Assembly (NCBI GenBank): GCA_029263035.1
Contig: JAJCYF010000201.1
Location: 1 to 5,533, forward strand
Source of the DNA: Actinomycetes bacterium
Lineage (GTDB): Bacteria > Actinomycetota > CADDZG01 > JAHWKV01
Reading direction: 5' to 3'
Length of the DNA stretch: 5,533 nt
Shown here: positions 1 through 5,533 of the stretch, piece by piece
Layout: each line of letters starts with the position of its first letter
How positions within the stretch are numbered: the stretch's first letter is position 1
The notes under the pieces: model-generated
Databases searched by the model: none
Seen by the model: only the letters and a program-made list of their open reading frames with translations
Told to the model about the DNA's origin: nothing
Program-made: the position numbers and the translations under genes

Positions 1-1
1 G

Positions 2-679
2 CGCGAGCTGGCCGAGCTGGCCCGGACTCGCGGTGTGCCTCTCATCCACGACGTCGGCAGCGGGCTGCTCTCCCGTCACCTGCCCGGGGGAGTGCCTTCC
101 TGGCTGTCGAAAGAGCCGTCGGTCACTGCCGCGGTCGACGACGGCGCCGACATAGTCACCTTTTCGGGAGACAAACTTCTGGGCGGCCCGCAGGCCGGAA
201 TCCTGGTCGGGAAAGCAAAAGCCATCGACCGGCTGCGCCGCAGCCCTCTTCTTCGGGCCTTCCGCACCGACAAGACCACACTGGCCGCCCTGGATTCCAC
301 TCTCATGGCCTACCTGTCCGGACAGGTTACCGAGATCCCGTTCTGGCGGATGGCACTGGCCGGGGCGGAGGACATCCAGGTCCGGGCGAAGGCGCTCGCC
401 GCCCGGTTGCCCGAGTCCGGGTCCCGGGTTGAGGTCGTCGCCGGTTCCTCCACCACCGGTGGCGGCTCGGCCCCCACCAGCCGGATCTCCACCTTCCTGG
501 TGCGTCTGGAGCCCGCCGGAGGCGGCGCCCAGGCGCTGGCCTCGGCACTTTTGGCCCACGAGCCCCACGTCGTCGCCCGGATCGAGGACGGCGCCCTGAT
601 CGTCGACCTCCGGACGGTGGATCCGCAGGATGACGGCATCGTTCTCGCCGCTCTCACCAACGCTCTCGAGGCCACTTAG
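2..679 (+). CDS. selA: L-seryl-tRNA(Sec) selenium transferase (selenocysteine synthase), 5'-partial
   Basis: SelA is a PLP-dependent cytosolic enzyme that converts Ser-tRNA(Sec) to Sec-tRNA(Sec) using selenophosphate. The frame is open from base 2 and gives 225 residues before TAG at 677-679, roughly the C-terminal half of a family that is usually about 450-470 residues. The start therefore lies beyond the left edge; the GTG at 35 is internal because SelA-like sequence (RELAELARTRG) precedes it. Visible landmarks are PLIHDVGSGLL, then the hallmark PLP-lysine motif TFSGDKLLGGPQAG with the Schiff-base Lys codon at 173-175, then RAFRTDKTTLAALDSTLMAYL, a conserved SelA stretch. The C-terminal small domain is complete and ends in VDLRTVDPQDDGIVLAALTNAL. 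It is coupled to selB by overlapping stop and start codons. No truncation or frameshift is seen in the part present. Identification is by recognised family motifs and is very secure. Confidence 0.96.
   Translation, partial: RELAELARTRGVPLIHDVGSGLLSRHLPGGVPSWLSKEPSVTAAVDDGADIVTFSGDKLLGGPQAGILVGKAKAIDRLRRSPLLRAFRTDKTTLAALDSTLMAYLSGQVTEIPFWRMALAGAEDIQVRAKALAARLPESGSRVEVVAGSSTTGGGSAPTSRISTFLVRLEPAGGGAQALASALLAHEPHVVARIEDGALIVDLRTVDPQDDGIVLAALTNALEAT
312..327. repeat. Perfect 16-bp palindrome inside selA
   Basis: ACCTGTCCGGACAGGT reads the same on both strands, with eight-base arms and no spacer. It lies in codons for YLSGQV of SelA. It could be chance (somewhat under one in ten for a window this long by simple base counting) or a dimeric regulator or nuclease recognition site. 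No function can be assigned from sequence alone. Confidence 0.6.
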
Positions 680-681
680 TG
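668..681 (+). promoter_or_regulatory. selA/selB translational coupling site (TAGTG) with SD-like GAGG
   Basis: The selA stop TAG (677-679) and the selB start GTG (679-681) share one base. A GAGG at 668-671 sits seven bases before the GTG. Such an overlap usually means the two proteins are translated from one mRNA, with ribosomes finishing selA reinitiating on selB. The geometry is read directly; the coupling is inferred. Confidence 0.75.
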
Positions 682-2511
682 CCGGTAATCGGCACCGCCG
701 GGCACGTCGACCACGGAAAAAGCACCCTTGTAAACGCCCTCACCGGAATCGACCCGGACCGGCTGGAGGAGGAGAAACGCCGCGGCCTGACCATCGACCT
801 CGGCTTCGCCTGGTTCACCACCCCGAAGGGACGGGAGGTGGGCATCGTCGACGTCCCCGGTCACGAGCGCTTCATCAAGAACATGCTGGCGGGGGCCGGA
901 GCGATCAACCTCAACCTGTTCGTGGTTGCCGCCAACGAGGGGTGGATGCCCCAGTCTCAGGAGCACCTGGACATCCTCCACACATTGGGGATATCGGCTG
1001 CGATTGTGGTGATCACGAAGACCGACACCGTCGACGCCGGCACGCTCGACGAGGTCAAGGAGGCGGTTGCCTCGAAGATCGAGGGGACCAGCCTGGCCGG
1101 CGCACCGATCATGGGCGTCTCGGCCGCCACCGGCGCCGGCCTGGCCGAGCTGGTCGCCGCCATCGACGAACTGCTGGGCAGCACACCGGATCCGCCCGAC
1201 CTAGGCCGCGCCCGCCTGTGGATCGACCGGGTGTTCACCATCAAGGGTTCCGGAACCGTGGTGACCGGCACCCTCGGCGGCGGCTACCTGGAGGTGGACC
1301 AGCCGGTGGAGATACTGCCCGGCGACACCCGGGCCCGGGTGCGCACCATCCAGTCCCACCGGACCCAGTGGACCCGCCTGGGGCCGGGCAACCGCACCGC
1401 TCTCAACCTGGTGGGGGCGGACGCCAAGGCGATCGGCCGGGGGCACAGCCTGGGACCCCTGGGGGCGTGGAGGACCACCGACAAGCTGCTCGCGTCGCTC
1501 AGCTTTCTGCCCCACCTGGACCACGTTCCCAAGGAGCGCGGGGCCTACAAGTTCCACGTCGGGTCGGTGGAGATCGATGCCACGCTCAGGTTTCTCCAGG
1601 AGCCGGGCCGCACCGGCGAAGCGGGGCTGGCGGCAATCCGTCTGTCCCGGCCGGCCGTAATCGACTTCTCGGACCGCTTCATCATCCGGGACTCCGGGCG
1701 AAAGCAGACCGTCGGCGGAGGGGTGGTCCTGGAAGCGCACCCCGACAAGTTTCGGGGCGATGCGGCGTTGACTGCTGCCCGGGCACGGGTGGTTGCCGGC
1801 AGCCGCGAGGACTACTTGCTGGTGCTTTTGGACGAGGCGGGATTTCTGCCGCTGGACGAGATTTTCACCCGGACCGGTATCACCCCCGATGCTGCCCAGA
1901 ATCTGCAAATTCTCAGACTGCCCAGCTTCGCGGTGTCCCACTCGGCGTTCGACCGTACCGCCGGGCAGGTACTGGCGCACGTGTCGAGCTACCAGGCGTC
2001 GCACTCGCTGGACCCCGGCCTGCCCCTGACCACCCTGCGCACCGCCCTCCGGCTGGACCACCGTTTGGTCGACGAACTGGTGGACGAGTTGAGCCGCCGC
2101 AAGATCGTGGTTGCCGACGGGGCGGTCGTCCGGACGCCCGACTTCAAGCCGATGATCCTGGCCCCCGAACGGGACCAGATCCTGCAGGAGCTGGCCGAGG
2201 CCGGGGCCTCCCCGCCGACGGTGGCCTCGCTGTCCGAGGGTTACGGTGCCGACATGGTCCGGGCCCTGGTGCGCTCCGGCGATCTGGTCCAGGTCAGCCC
2301 CGAGTTCGTCTACCCGGCCGGGTGGGTTGAGCAGGTGAAGGATTCGCTGCGCACACGCATCGCCGAGAGCGGACCCTTCACGGTGGCCGAGTTCCGCGAC
2401 CTGGTCGGCACCACCCGCAAGTTCGCCGTGCCGTTCCTGGAGTACCTGGACCGGACCGGCTTCACCACCCGCCAGGGCGACGTAAGAAAGCTGGGACCGA
2501 AGGCCCTCTAG
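679..2511 (+). CDS. selB: Selenocysteine-specific translation elongation factor SelB
   Basis: SelB is the EF-Tu-like GTPase that carries Sec-tRNA(Sec) to the ribosome at UGA codons marked by a SECIS hairpin. The 610 residues match the usual bacterial length (E. coli about 614). The GTPase motifs are all present: G1 GHVDHGKS (residues 8-15), the switch I threonine in RGLTID (about 35-40), G3 DVPGH (58-62), G4 TKTD (113-116, the Thr form typical of SelB) and G5 SA (148-149). The beta-barrel domains follow, with GSGTVVTGTL (190-199) and RDSGRKQTVGGG (337-348). The C-terminal winged-helix repeats end in the SECIS-binding type WH4, with TTRKFAVPFLEYLDRTGFTT and GDVRKL (about 578-605). The GTG start at 679 is chosen because it overlaps the selA stop, has a GAGG Shine-Dalgarno-like site at 668-671 seven bases upstream, and gives the canonical N-terminus MPVIGTAGHVDHGKS. 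Its stop converges with nfeD. All motifs look intact, so it is probably functional. Confidence 0.97.
   Translation: MPVIGTAGHVDHGKSTLVNALTGIDPDRLEEEKRRGLTIDLGFAWFTTPKGREVGIVDVPGHERFIKNMLAGAGAINLNLFVVAANEGWMPQSQEHLDILHTLGISAAIVVITKTDTVDAGTLDEVKEAVASKIEGTSLAGAPIMGVSAATGAGLAELVAAIDELLGSTPDPPDLGRARLWIDRVFTIKGSGTVVTGTLGGGYLEVDQPVEILPGDTRARVRTIQSHRTQWTRLGPGNRTALNLVGADAKAIGRGHSLGPLGAWRTTDKLLASLSFLPHLDHVPKERGAYKFHVGSVEIDATLRFLQEPGRTGEAGLAAIRLSRPAVIDFSDRFIIRDSGRKQTVGGGVVLEAHPDKFRGDAALTAARARVVAGSREDYLLVLLDEAGFLPLDEIFTRTGITPDAAQNLQILRLPSFAVSHSAFDRTAGQVLAHVSSYQASHSLDPGLPLTTLRTALRLDHRLVDELVDELSRRKIVVADGAVVRTPDFKPMILAPERDQILQELAEAGASPPTVASLSEGYGADMVRALVRSGDLVQVSPEFVYPAGWVEQVKDSLRTRIAESGPFTVAEFRDLVGTTRKFAVPFLEYLDRTGFTTRQGDVRKLGPKAL
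2508..2511. other. Shared CTAG: overlapping convergent stop codons of selB and nfeD
   Basis: The selB stop TAG (2509-2511, plus strand) and the nfeD stop TAG (2510-2508, minus strand) lie in the single palindrome CTAG. There is therefore no intergenic space, and I see no hairpin with a T-tract on either side that could act as an intrinsic terminator. Transcripts of either gene probably read into the other or end by another mechanism. Confidence 0.9.
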
Positions 2512-3911
2512 TCCTCCTCTATCTCCACCGGCGTGTCGATGTCGGACTGTGCCGGGGCCTCGTGGGTGGGCTCCACCATCAGCATCAGCCCGGAGATGCC
2601 CTTCACCTTCACCGCGGTCCCCTGCCCAATGGCGGCGCCGAGCGTCCGGGCTCTCCACAGCGTCCCGCGGGCCATCACCTGACCGTCCGGTGAGATGTCG
2701 GTACGGGCGACTCCCACCGCCTCCAGGATGCCGTCCGACCCCGGCAGCGGCTTGGCCGTCCGGGCCCGGATGGCGGAGGTCATCACCGAGACGAAGAACA
2801 GCACGGTCAGGACTATGCCGCCGATGGCCGCCCACCAGCTCAGCCGGATCGCCGGATGGGCGCCGCGGTAAAGCATGAAGGTGCCTGCGACAAGACACAG
2901 TGCTCCCAGGACCGAAAGGATGGCCATCGTCCCCCGGCCCAGGTCCCAGGTGAGCAGCATGATCGCCAGGACCAGCAGGGCGACGGCGAGCCAGGACACC
3001 GGCAGGGCGGTGAAGGCGTAGAAGCTGAACCCGAGGGCAATGGTCCCGGCGATACCGCCGGCGCCCAGGCCCGGGTTGTACATCTCGAAGATCAGCCCGA
3101 AGAACCCGATCAGCAGCAGCAGGTAGGCGTACTCCGGCCGCATCGCGCTGTGGACCAGCCGCTCCAGCAGGCCCATCTTCACAAAACGCAGAGTGAGCGG
3201 TGCATCGGGGACGGTGGCCGAACCGTCCAGGAGCCCGATCTCAACCCCCCGGACCGACTGCAGCAGCTCCTGCACCGTGGGCTCGATTCCGTCGGCGATA
3301 CCCAGGTCGACCGCGTCCTCGGCGGAGACGCTGCCCGACACCAGGCGTGCGACCGCCTCGCTGCTCAGCTGCTTGTTTCCGTCGGCCACCACCTCCCGGA
3401 CGGCATCGGCGGCCGCGCCGCCGCCGGCTTCGTCTTCGCCCCGGTAGTCCCTGAGGTCGAGAGGTTGTGCAGGTCCGACCGTAGCTCCCGGCGACATGAC
3501 GGTCAGGTGGCCCGCCAGGGCCAGCAGCGCTGCGGCGGACCCGGCCCGGGCATCCCCGGGGGCCACCCAGACCAGAATGGGGACCGTCGACTCAGCCATG
3601 GCGTGCAGCACGGGGCCCAGGGAGGTGTCCAGCGCCCCGGGGGTATCGATCCGAAGAATCATGAGCGCCGAGCCGGCCTCCCGGGAGGCGTTGACCTGGC
3701 GCAGCAGGAAGCCGGCAACCGAGGAGTCCAGGACCCCGCTGACCTCGACGTAGTCGGCCACGGTGGACTGCTCGGCGCCCGGCGGGGTCACTGCCTGGGA
3801 GGCTGCCGGTATGCCCAGACCAAGCACGCCCAGAGCGATCAGAGTGAGCAGAAACAGCGACCCCCGGCGGGGTGCGGCGGTAGCGACCAACGAGCCTCCT
3901 GAACTGTCCAT
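2508..3911 (-). CDS. nfeD: NfeD-family membrane-bound ClpP-class serine protease homologue (full-length type)
   Basis: Full-length NfeD proteins join a periplasmic or extracellular ClpP-like protease domain to a membrane block and a C-terminal OB-fold, and usually work with stomatin/SPFH proteins in membrane quality control. With the ATG at 3911 the protein has 467 residues. In order it shows a signal-type N-terminus (PRR, hydrophobic about 19-34, AASQA at 36-40), a protease domain (about 52-230), membrane segments near 261-277, 286-300, 303-322, 328-346 and 357-377, and an NfeD OB-fold (about 390-447) with an acidic tail. The nucleophile motif is ARAGSAAALL with Ser125, followed by GHLTVMSPGATVGPAQP, a clear family signature. 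The catalytic lysine expected about 40 residues later appears to be Gly165 in GGGAAADAV, so activity is doubtful. The start is uncertain: ATG 3911 has no Shine-Dalgarno site, whereas TTG 3890 (460 residues) has AGGAGG four bases upstream. No stomatin gene is adjacent. The domain call is strong; proteolytic function is unproven. Confidence 0.88.
   Translation of the reverse strand: MDSSGGSLVATAAPRRGSLFLLTLIALGVLGLGIPAASQAVTPPGAEQSTVADYVEVSGVLDSSVAGFLLRQVNASREAGSALMILRIDTPGALDTSLGPVLHAMAESTVPILVWVAPGDARAGSAAALLALAGHLTVMSPGATVGPAQPLDLRDYRGEDEAGGGAAADAVREVVADGNKQLSSEAVARLVSGSVSAEDAVDLGIADGIEPTVQELLQSVRGVEIGLLDGSATVPDAPLTLRFVKMGLLERLVHSAMRPEYAYLLLLIGFFGLIFEMYNPGLGAGGIAGTIALGFSFYAFTALPVSWLAVALLVLAIMLLTWDLGRGTMAILSVLGALCLVAGTFMLYRGAHPAIRLSWWAAIGGIVLTVLFFVSVMTSAIRARTAKPLPGSDGILEAVGVARTDISPDGQVMARGTLWRARTLGAAIGQGTAVKVKGISGLMLMVEPTHEAPAQSDIDTPVEIEED
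3888..3900 (-). promoter_or_regulatory. Strong Shine-Dalgarno AGGAGG before alternative TTG start of nfeD
   Basis: Read on the minus strand, AGGAGG (3900 down to 3895) is followed by CTCG and then an in-frame TTG (3890-3888). This is the best ribosome-binding sequence near the 5' end of nfeD, but it lies inside the gene if the ATG at 3911 is used. The four-base spacing is a little short. Starting at the TTG still leaves a good signal peptide (basic PRR, hydrophobic core, AASQA), so translation may well begin here. Confidence 0.45.
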
Positions 3912-3916
3912 ATAAT
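3911..3916 (+). promoter_or_regulatory. Consensus -10 element TATAAT for a probable leaderless transcript
   Basis: A perfect TATAAT occupies 3911-3916 in otherwise GC-rich DNA. Seven bases separate it from the ATG at 3924, so a transcript starting at the usual distance would begin at or next to that ATG and have no leader. This fits the lack of any Shine-Dalgarno sequence before the gene. No convincing -35 hexamer is found at 15-19 bases upstream and there is no extended -10 TG. On the opposite strand the same AT block reads CATTAT (3917-3912), a weaker -10 match that could serve nfeD. The motif is seen directly; promoter activity is inferred. Confidence 0.5.
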
Positions 3917-3923
3917 GACGACC

Positions 3924-4892
3924 ATGCTTAAGACCAAGAAAGTCACCATTCAGGAAATCAAGGCCCAGCTCGCCAATCGTATCGCCGAATACGAGATCCC
4001 CTCCGGCGTGGGCTCTGCAGGTACCGTTGAAATCTCGCTGGCCCGGGGCGTCACCCGCACCTTTCGTGCCCACTGGACCGGTTTTCGCCTCACCTACCAA
4101 AAGCCCACCATCGTCCTGAAGGCGTCCCTCAAGGACGGCAGCTTCTGGTCCGAGGGTTACATCTCACCCGACCAGCCCAGCTTCGTCCTGGTCTTCCGCA
4201 AGCAGCCCCACAAGTCCCGGGGCACCGGCGCCGAGCGGCCCGACGACAAGTTCTCCTCGGCACAGTCACTGGAGACCTCCCGCGCCACCACCGCCGCCCG
4301 GGTTGAGGCCGGGGTCATCGCCGACGAGGAGATCATCCGGTACGAGGACTTCGACGACCCCTTCGAGGCGGTCGCCGAATTCTTCAACTACTTCTCCTTC
4401 TACGGCCTGAGGTCGGTGGAAGCGGACTGGCCCCAGTTCGGCTACGTCGCCGACGACTCGGTCCGCTGGGATGACCAGGCCTACGACGCTAAGGTGCGCC
4501 CCGACCTGGCTAAGGTGGAGGAGGGCCTGAAGCGCTCCGACATACTCTGGCTTTCCGTGGACACCGACCCCGGCGGCAAACCCATTCCCTGCTGGTTCGT
4601 GTACGGCAAGGACAAGCGGCTGTTCATCCTCTCGGGGGAACCGGAGCAGAGGATACCGTTCTCCGCCCAGGTCAAAAAGGCGCACGTTCAGACCCGCTGG
4701 AAGGGCCGCGACGCCAAGATGGTGGATTTCGACGCCAAGGTGCGGCCGATTACCGCCGCCGACGGCGAGGAGTTTCAACGGATCGCCCAGCTTCTGGTGG
4801 CCAATCGCCAGTCGGTCCGGGGCGGCGCCGCGGAGACCATCGAAACCTGGATGCGTGACGCGGTGATCCTGGAGCTCTTTCCCGAGGGCTAG
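3924..4892 (+). CDS. Uncharacterised two-part protein with C-terminal split-barrel (PPOX/FMN-F420-like) domain
   Basis: I do not recognise this gene as a whole. From ATG 3924 it has 322 residues; ATG 3915 would add MTT but lies inside the TATAAT element, so 3924 is preferred. Residues 1-95 look like a beta-rich, basic domain (IPSGVGSAGTVEISLARGV, then FRAHWTGFRLTYQKPTIVLK) unknown to me. Residues 94-125 are polar and probably disordered, followed by an acidic, aromatic region (about 134-185). Residues 205-296 resemble pyridoxamine-phosphate-oxidase-like split barrels: SDILWLSVDTDPGGKPIPCW, FVYGKDKRLFILSG, then AHVQTRWKGRDAKMVDF, with the strand order and TRWKGR stretch common in these flavin or F420 binders. 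No signal peptide or membrane segment is seen, so it is probably cytosolic. It is divergent from nfeD with three bases between the ATGs, and the ThDP enzyme frame follows 27 bases after its stop. The coding call is strong; the fold is moderate; substrate and cofactor are unknown. Confidence 0.85.
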   Translation: MLKTKKVTIQEIKAQLANRIAEYEIPSGVGSAGTVEISLARGVTRTFRAHWTGFRLTYQKPTIVLKASLKDGSFWSEGYISPDQPSFVLVFRKQPHKSRGTGAERPDDKFSSAQSLETSRATTAARVEAGVIADEEIIRYEDFDDPFEAVAEFFNYFSFYGLRSVEADWPQFGYVADDSVRWDDQAYDAKVRPDLAKVEEGLKRSDILWLSVDTDPGGKPIPCWFVYGKDKRLFILSGEPEQRIPFSAQVKKAHVQTRWKGRDAKMVDFDAKVRPITAADGEEFQRIAQLLVANRQSVRGGAAETIETWMRDAVILELFPEG

Positions 4893-4919
4893 CCCGCCCC
4901 GGCTTTCCTCGCCGATAAC

Positions 4920-5533
4920 TTGACGACACCACCGGACCCTTCCGAGCTCACTCAGGCCGCGTTTCTTCTGAGGCTTTCGGCGCGCCCGGTGATCCTGGCC
5001 GGGGGCGGCGTGACGGCAGCGGGAGCCTTCGACGAGCTGGCCCGCATCGCCGAAACCCTGGACGCCCCCGTTGTCACCACCTGGAACGGCAAAGGCTCGA
5101 TCTCCGACCGCAACCGGTTCTCCGCCGGCGCGCTGTTCGGGACGCCGGAGGCCCGCACCGCCCTGGAATCGGCCGACACGGTACTGGCGCTGGGCACGAC
5201 GTTCGATGCAGGGCCCGGTGAACCCGACCTCAACCTACCGGCCCAGATGGTCCAGATCGACCGTGACCCGGCGCAGATCGGCCGGAAATACCCGCTGCGG
5301 CTGGGGATCGCCGGTGACGTGAAGCAGGTACTGGCCGGCATCCTGACCGCCCTGGAAGCGCCGAACCCCCTGAAAGGGGTTGCCGACCGGACCTCGGTAG
5401 CCCCCGAGGACCGCGCCGGACCGCTGCGGGCGGCCGAGTGGCGCGCCGGAGCCGCAACCCGGGCGACCGCCCAGGGCGCGGAGCAGATGGCCGCCCTGCA
5501 GGCGATCCGTCAGGCTCTCCCGGACGACACTTC
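4920..5533 (+). CDS. Thiamine-diphosphate enzyme (acetolactate synthase-like), central domain onward; PYR domain absent, 3'-partial
   Basis: The frame is open from 4893 to the right edge with no stop. A TTG at 4920 is the most plausible start, though no Shine-Dalgarno site precedes it; the next candidate, GTG 4989, would cut into the fold. Translation from 4920 gives 204 residues before the edge. The text is the central domain of the acetolactate synthase/benzoylformate decarboxylase family: ARPVILAGGGVTAAGAFDEL (21-40), DAPVVTTWNGKGSISD (48-63), ESADTVLALGTTFD (83-96), MVQIDRDPAQIGRKYP (110-125), then LQAIRQALPDDT (193-204), where the C-terminal PP domain normally begins. Complete members are about 530-600 residues and start with a PYR domain of about 170 residues carrying the ThDP-activating glutamate. 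That domain is missing; the unrelated split-barrel gene sits there instead. The fragment may be a truncated remnant, a rearrangement product, an assembly join or an unusual enzyme. Family assignment is firm; functionality and start are not. Confidence 0.75.
   Translation, partial: MTTPPDPSELTQAAFLLRLSARPVILAGGGVTAAGAFDELARIAETLDAPVVTTWNGKGSISDRNRFSAGALFGTPEARTALESADTVLALGTTFDAGPGEPDLNLPAQMVQIDRDPAQIGRKYPLRLGIAGDVKQVLAGILTALEAPNPLKGVADRTSVAPEDRAGPLRAAEWRAGAATRATAQGAEQMAALQAIRQALPDDT

Noticed and set aside
630..2330. Long plus-strand open frame in a second frame across selB (566 codons)
   Set aside because: Its product is low-complexity Arg/Pro/Gly-rich text with no family motif. It is an out-of-frame shadow of selB caused by high GC.
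1201..2898. Long minus-strand open frame antisense to selB and running past its end (565 codons)
   Set aside because: It covers selB and part of nfeD, has a composition-driven sequence with no recognisable domain, and conflicts with two certain genes.
3270..3300. GGGCTCGATTCCG, resembling a tRNA T-arm, considered as part of a tRNA(Sec)
   Set aside because: There is no matching acceptor stem, anticodon arm or CCA context, and it lies within nfeD coding sequence.
2856..3902. Plus-strand open frame antisense to nfeD (348 codons)
   Set aside because: It is rich in Gln, Gly, Arg and His with no motif; the nfeD frame on the opposite strand shows clear domains and membrane segments.
3912..4100. 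N-terminal extension of nfeD back to a start at 4100
   Set aside because: The added 63 residues lie antisense to the divergent gene, resemble nothing, and would bury the signal peptide; the natural signal sequence begins after 3911.
4886..4895. GGGCTAGCCC palindrome at the split-barrel gene stop as an intrinsic terminator
   Set aside because: There is no loop and no T-tract follows; it cannot form a terminator hairpin as it stands.
4916..4948. TAACTT and TTGACG near 4916-4925 as -10 or -35 promoter elements for the ThDP frame
   Set aside because: TTGACG has no -10 at 16-18 bases, and TAACTT has no start codon at leaderless distance; the match is too weak to call.

Overview
This is a gene-dense, visibly GC-rich window. 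Third codon positions are mostly G or C, and start codons include GTG and probably TTG. It contains a selenocysteine (Sec) decoding locus and one promoter that looks leaderless. These traits fit a high-GC bacterium such as an uncultured Actinomycetota lineage, but nothing here fixes the taxonomy. I see no insertion sequence, CRISPR array, rRNA or tRNA gene.

Layout from left to right. (1) The C-terminal half of selA (Sec synthase) enters from the left edge and ends at 679. (2) selB (Sec-specific elongation factor), 679-2511, starts inside the selA stop codon (TAGTG), so the two form a tightly coupled operon. They cooperate: SelA converts Ser-tRNA(Sec) to Sec-tRNA(Sec), and SelB delivers it to recoded UGA codons. 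(3) A full-length NfeD-type membrane serine protease homologue lies on the minus strand (2508-3911) and converges on selB; the two stop codons share one CTAG tetranucleotide. (4) Only three bases beyond the nfeD ATG, a divergent plus-strand gene begins (3924-4892, or from 3915). Its C-terminal half resembles FMN/F420 split-barrel (PPOX-like) proteins and its N-terminal half is unrecognised. A perfect TATAAT lies between the two starts and suggests a leaderless transcript. (5) After only 27 bases, a plus-strand reading frame encodes the central domain and the start of the C-terminal domain of a thiamine-diphosphate (ThDP) enzyme of the acetolactate synthase type. It runs off the right edge, and the expected N-terminal PYR domain is absent.

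The points most worth checking are the ThDP enzyme without its N-terminal domain, the NfeD protein that keeps its serine nucleophile but seems to lack the partner lysine, and the compact divergent promoter with its unknown two-part protein. I do not see a whole new multi-gene system. The Sec genes are conventional, and no functional link between them and the right half can be shown from the sequence.
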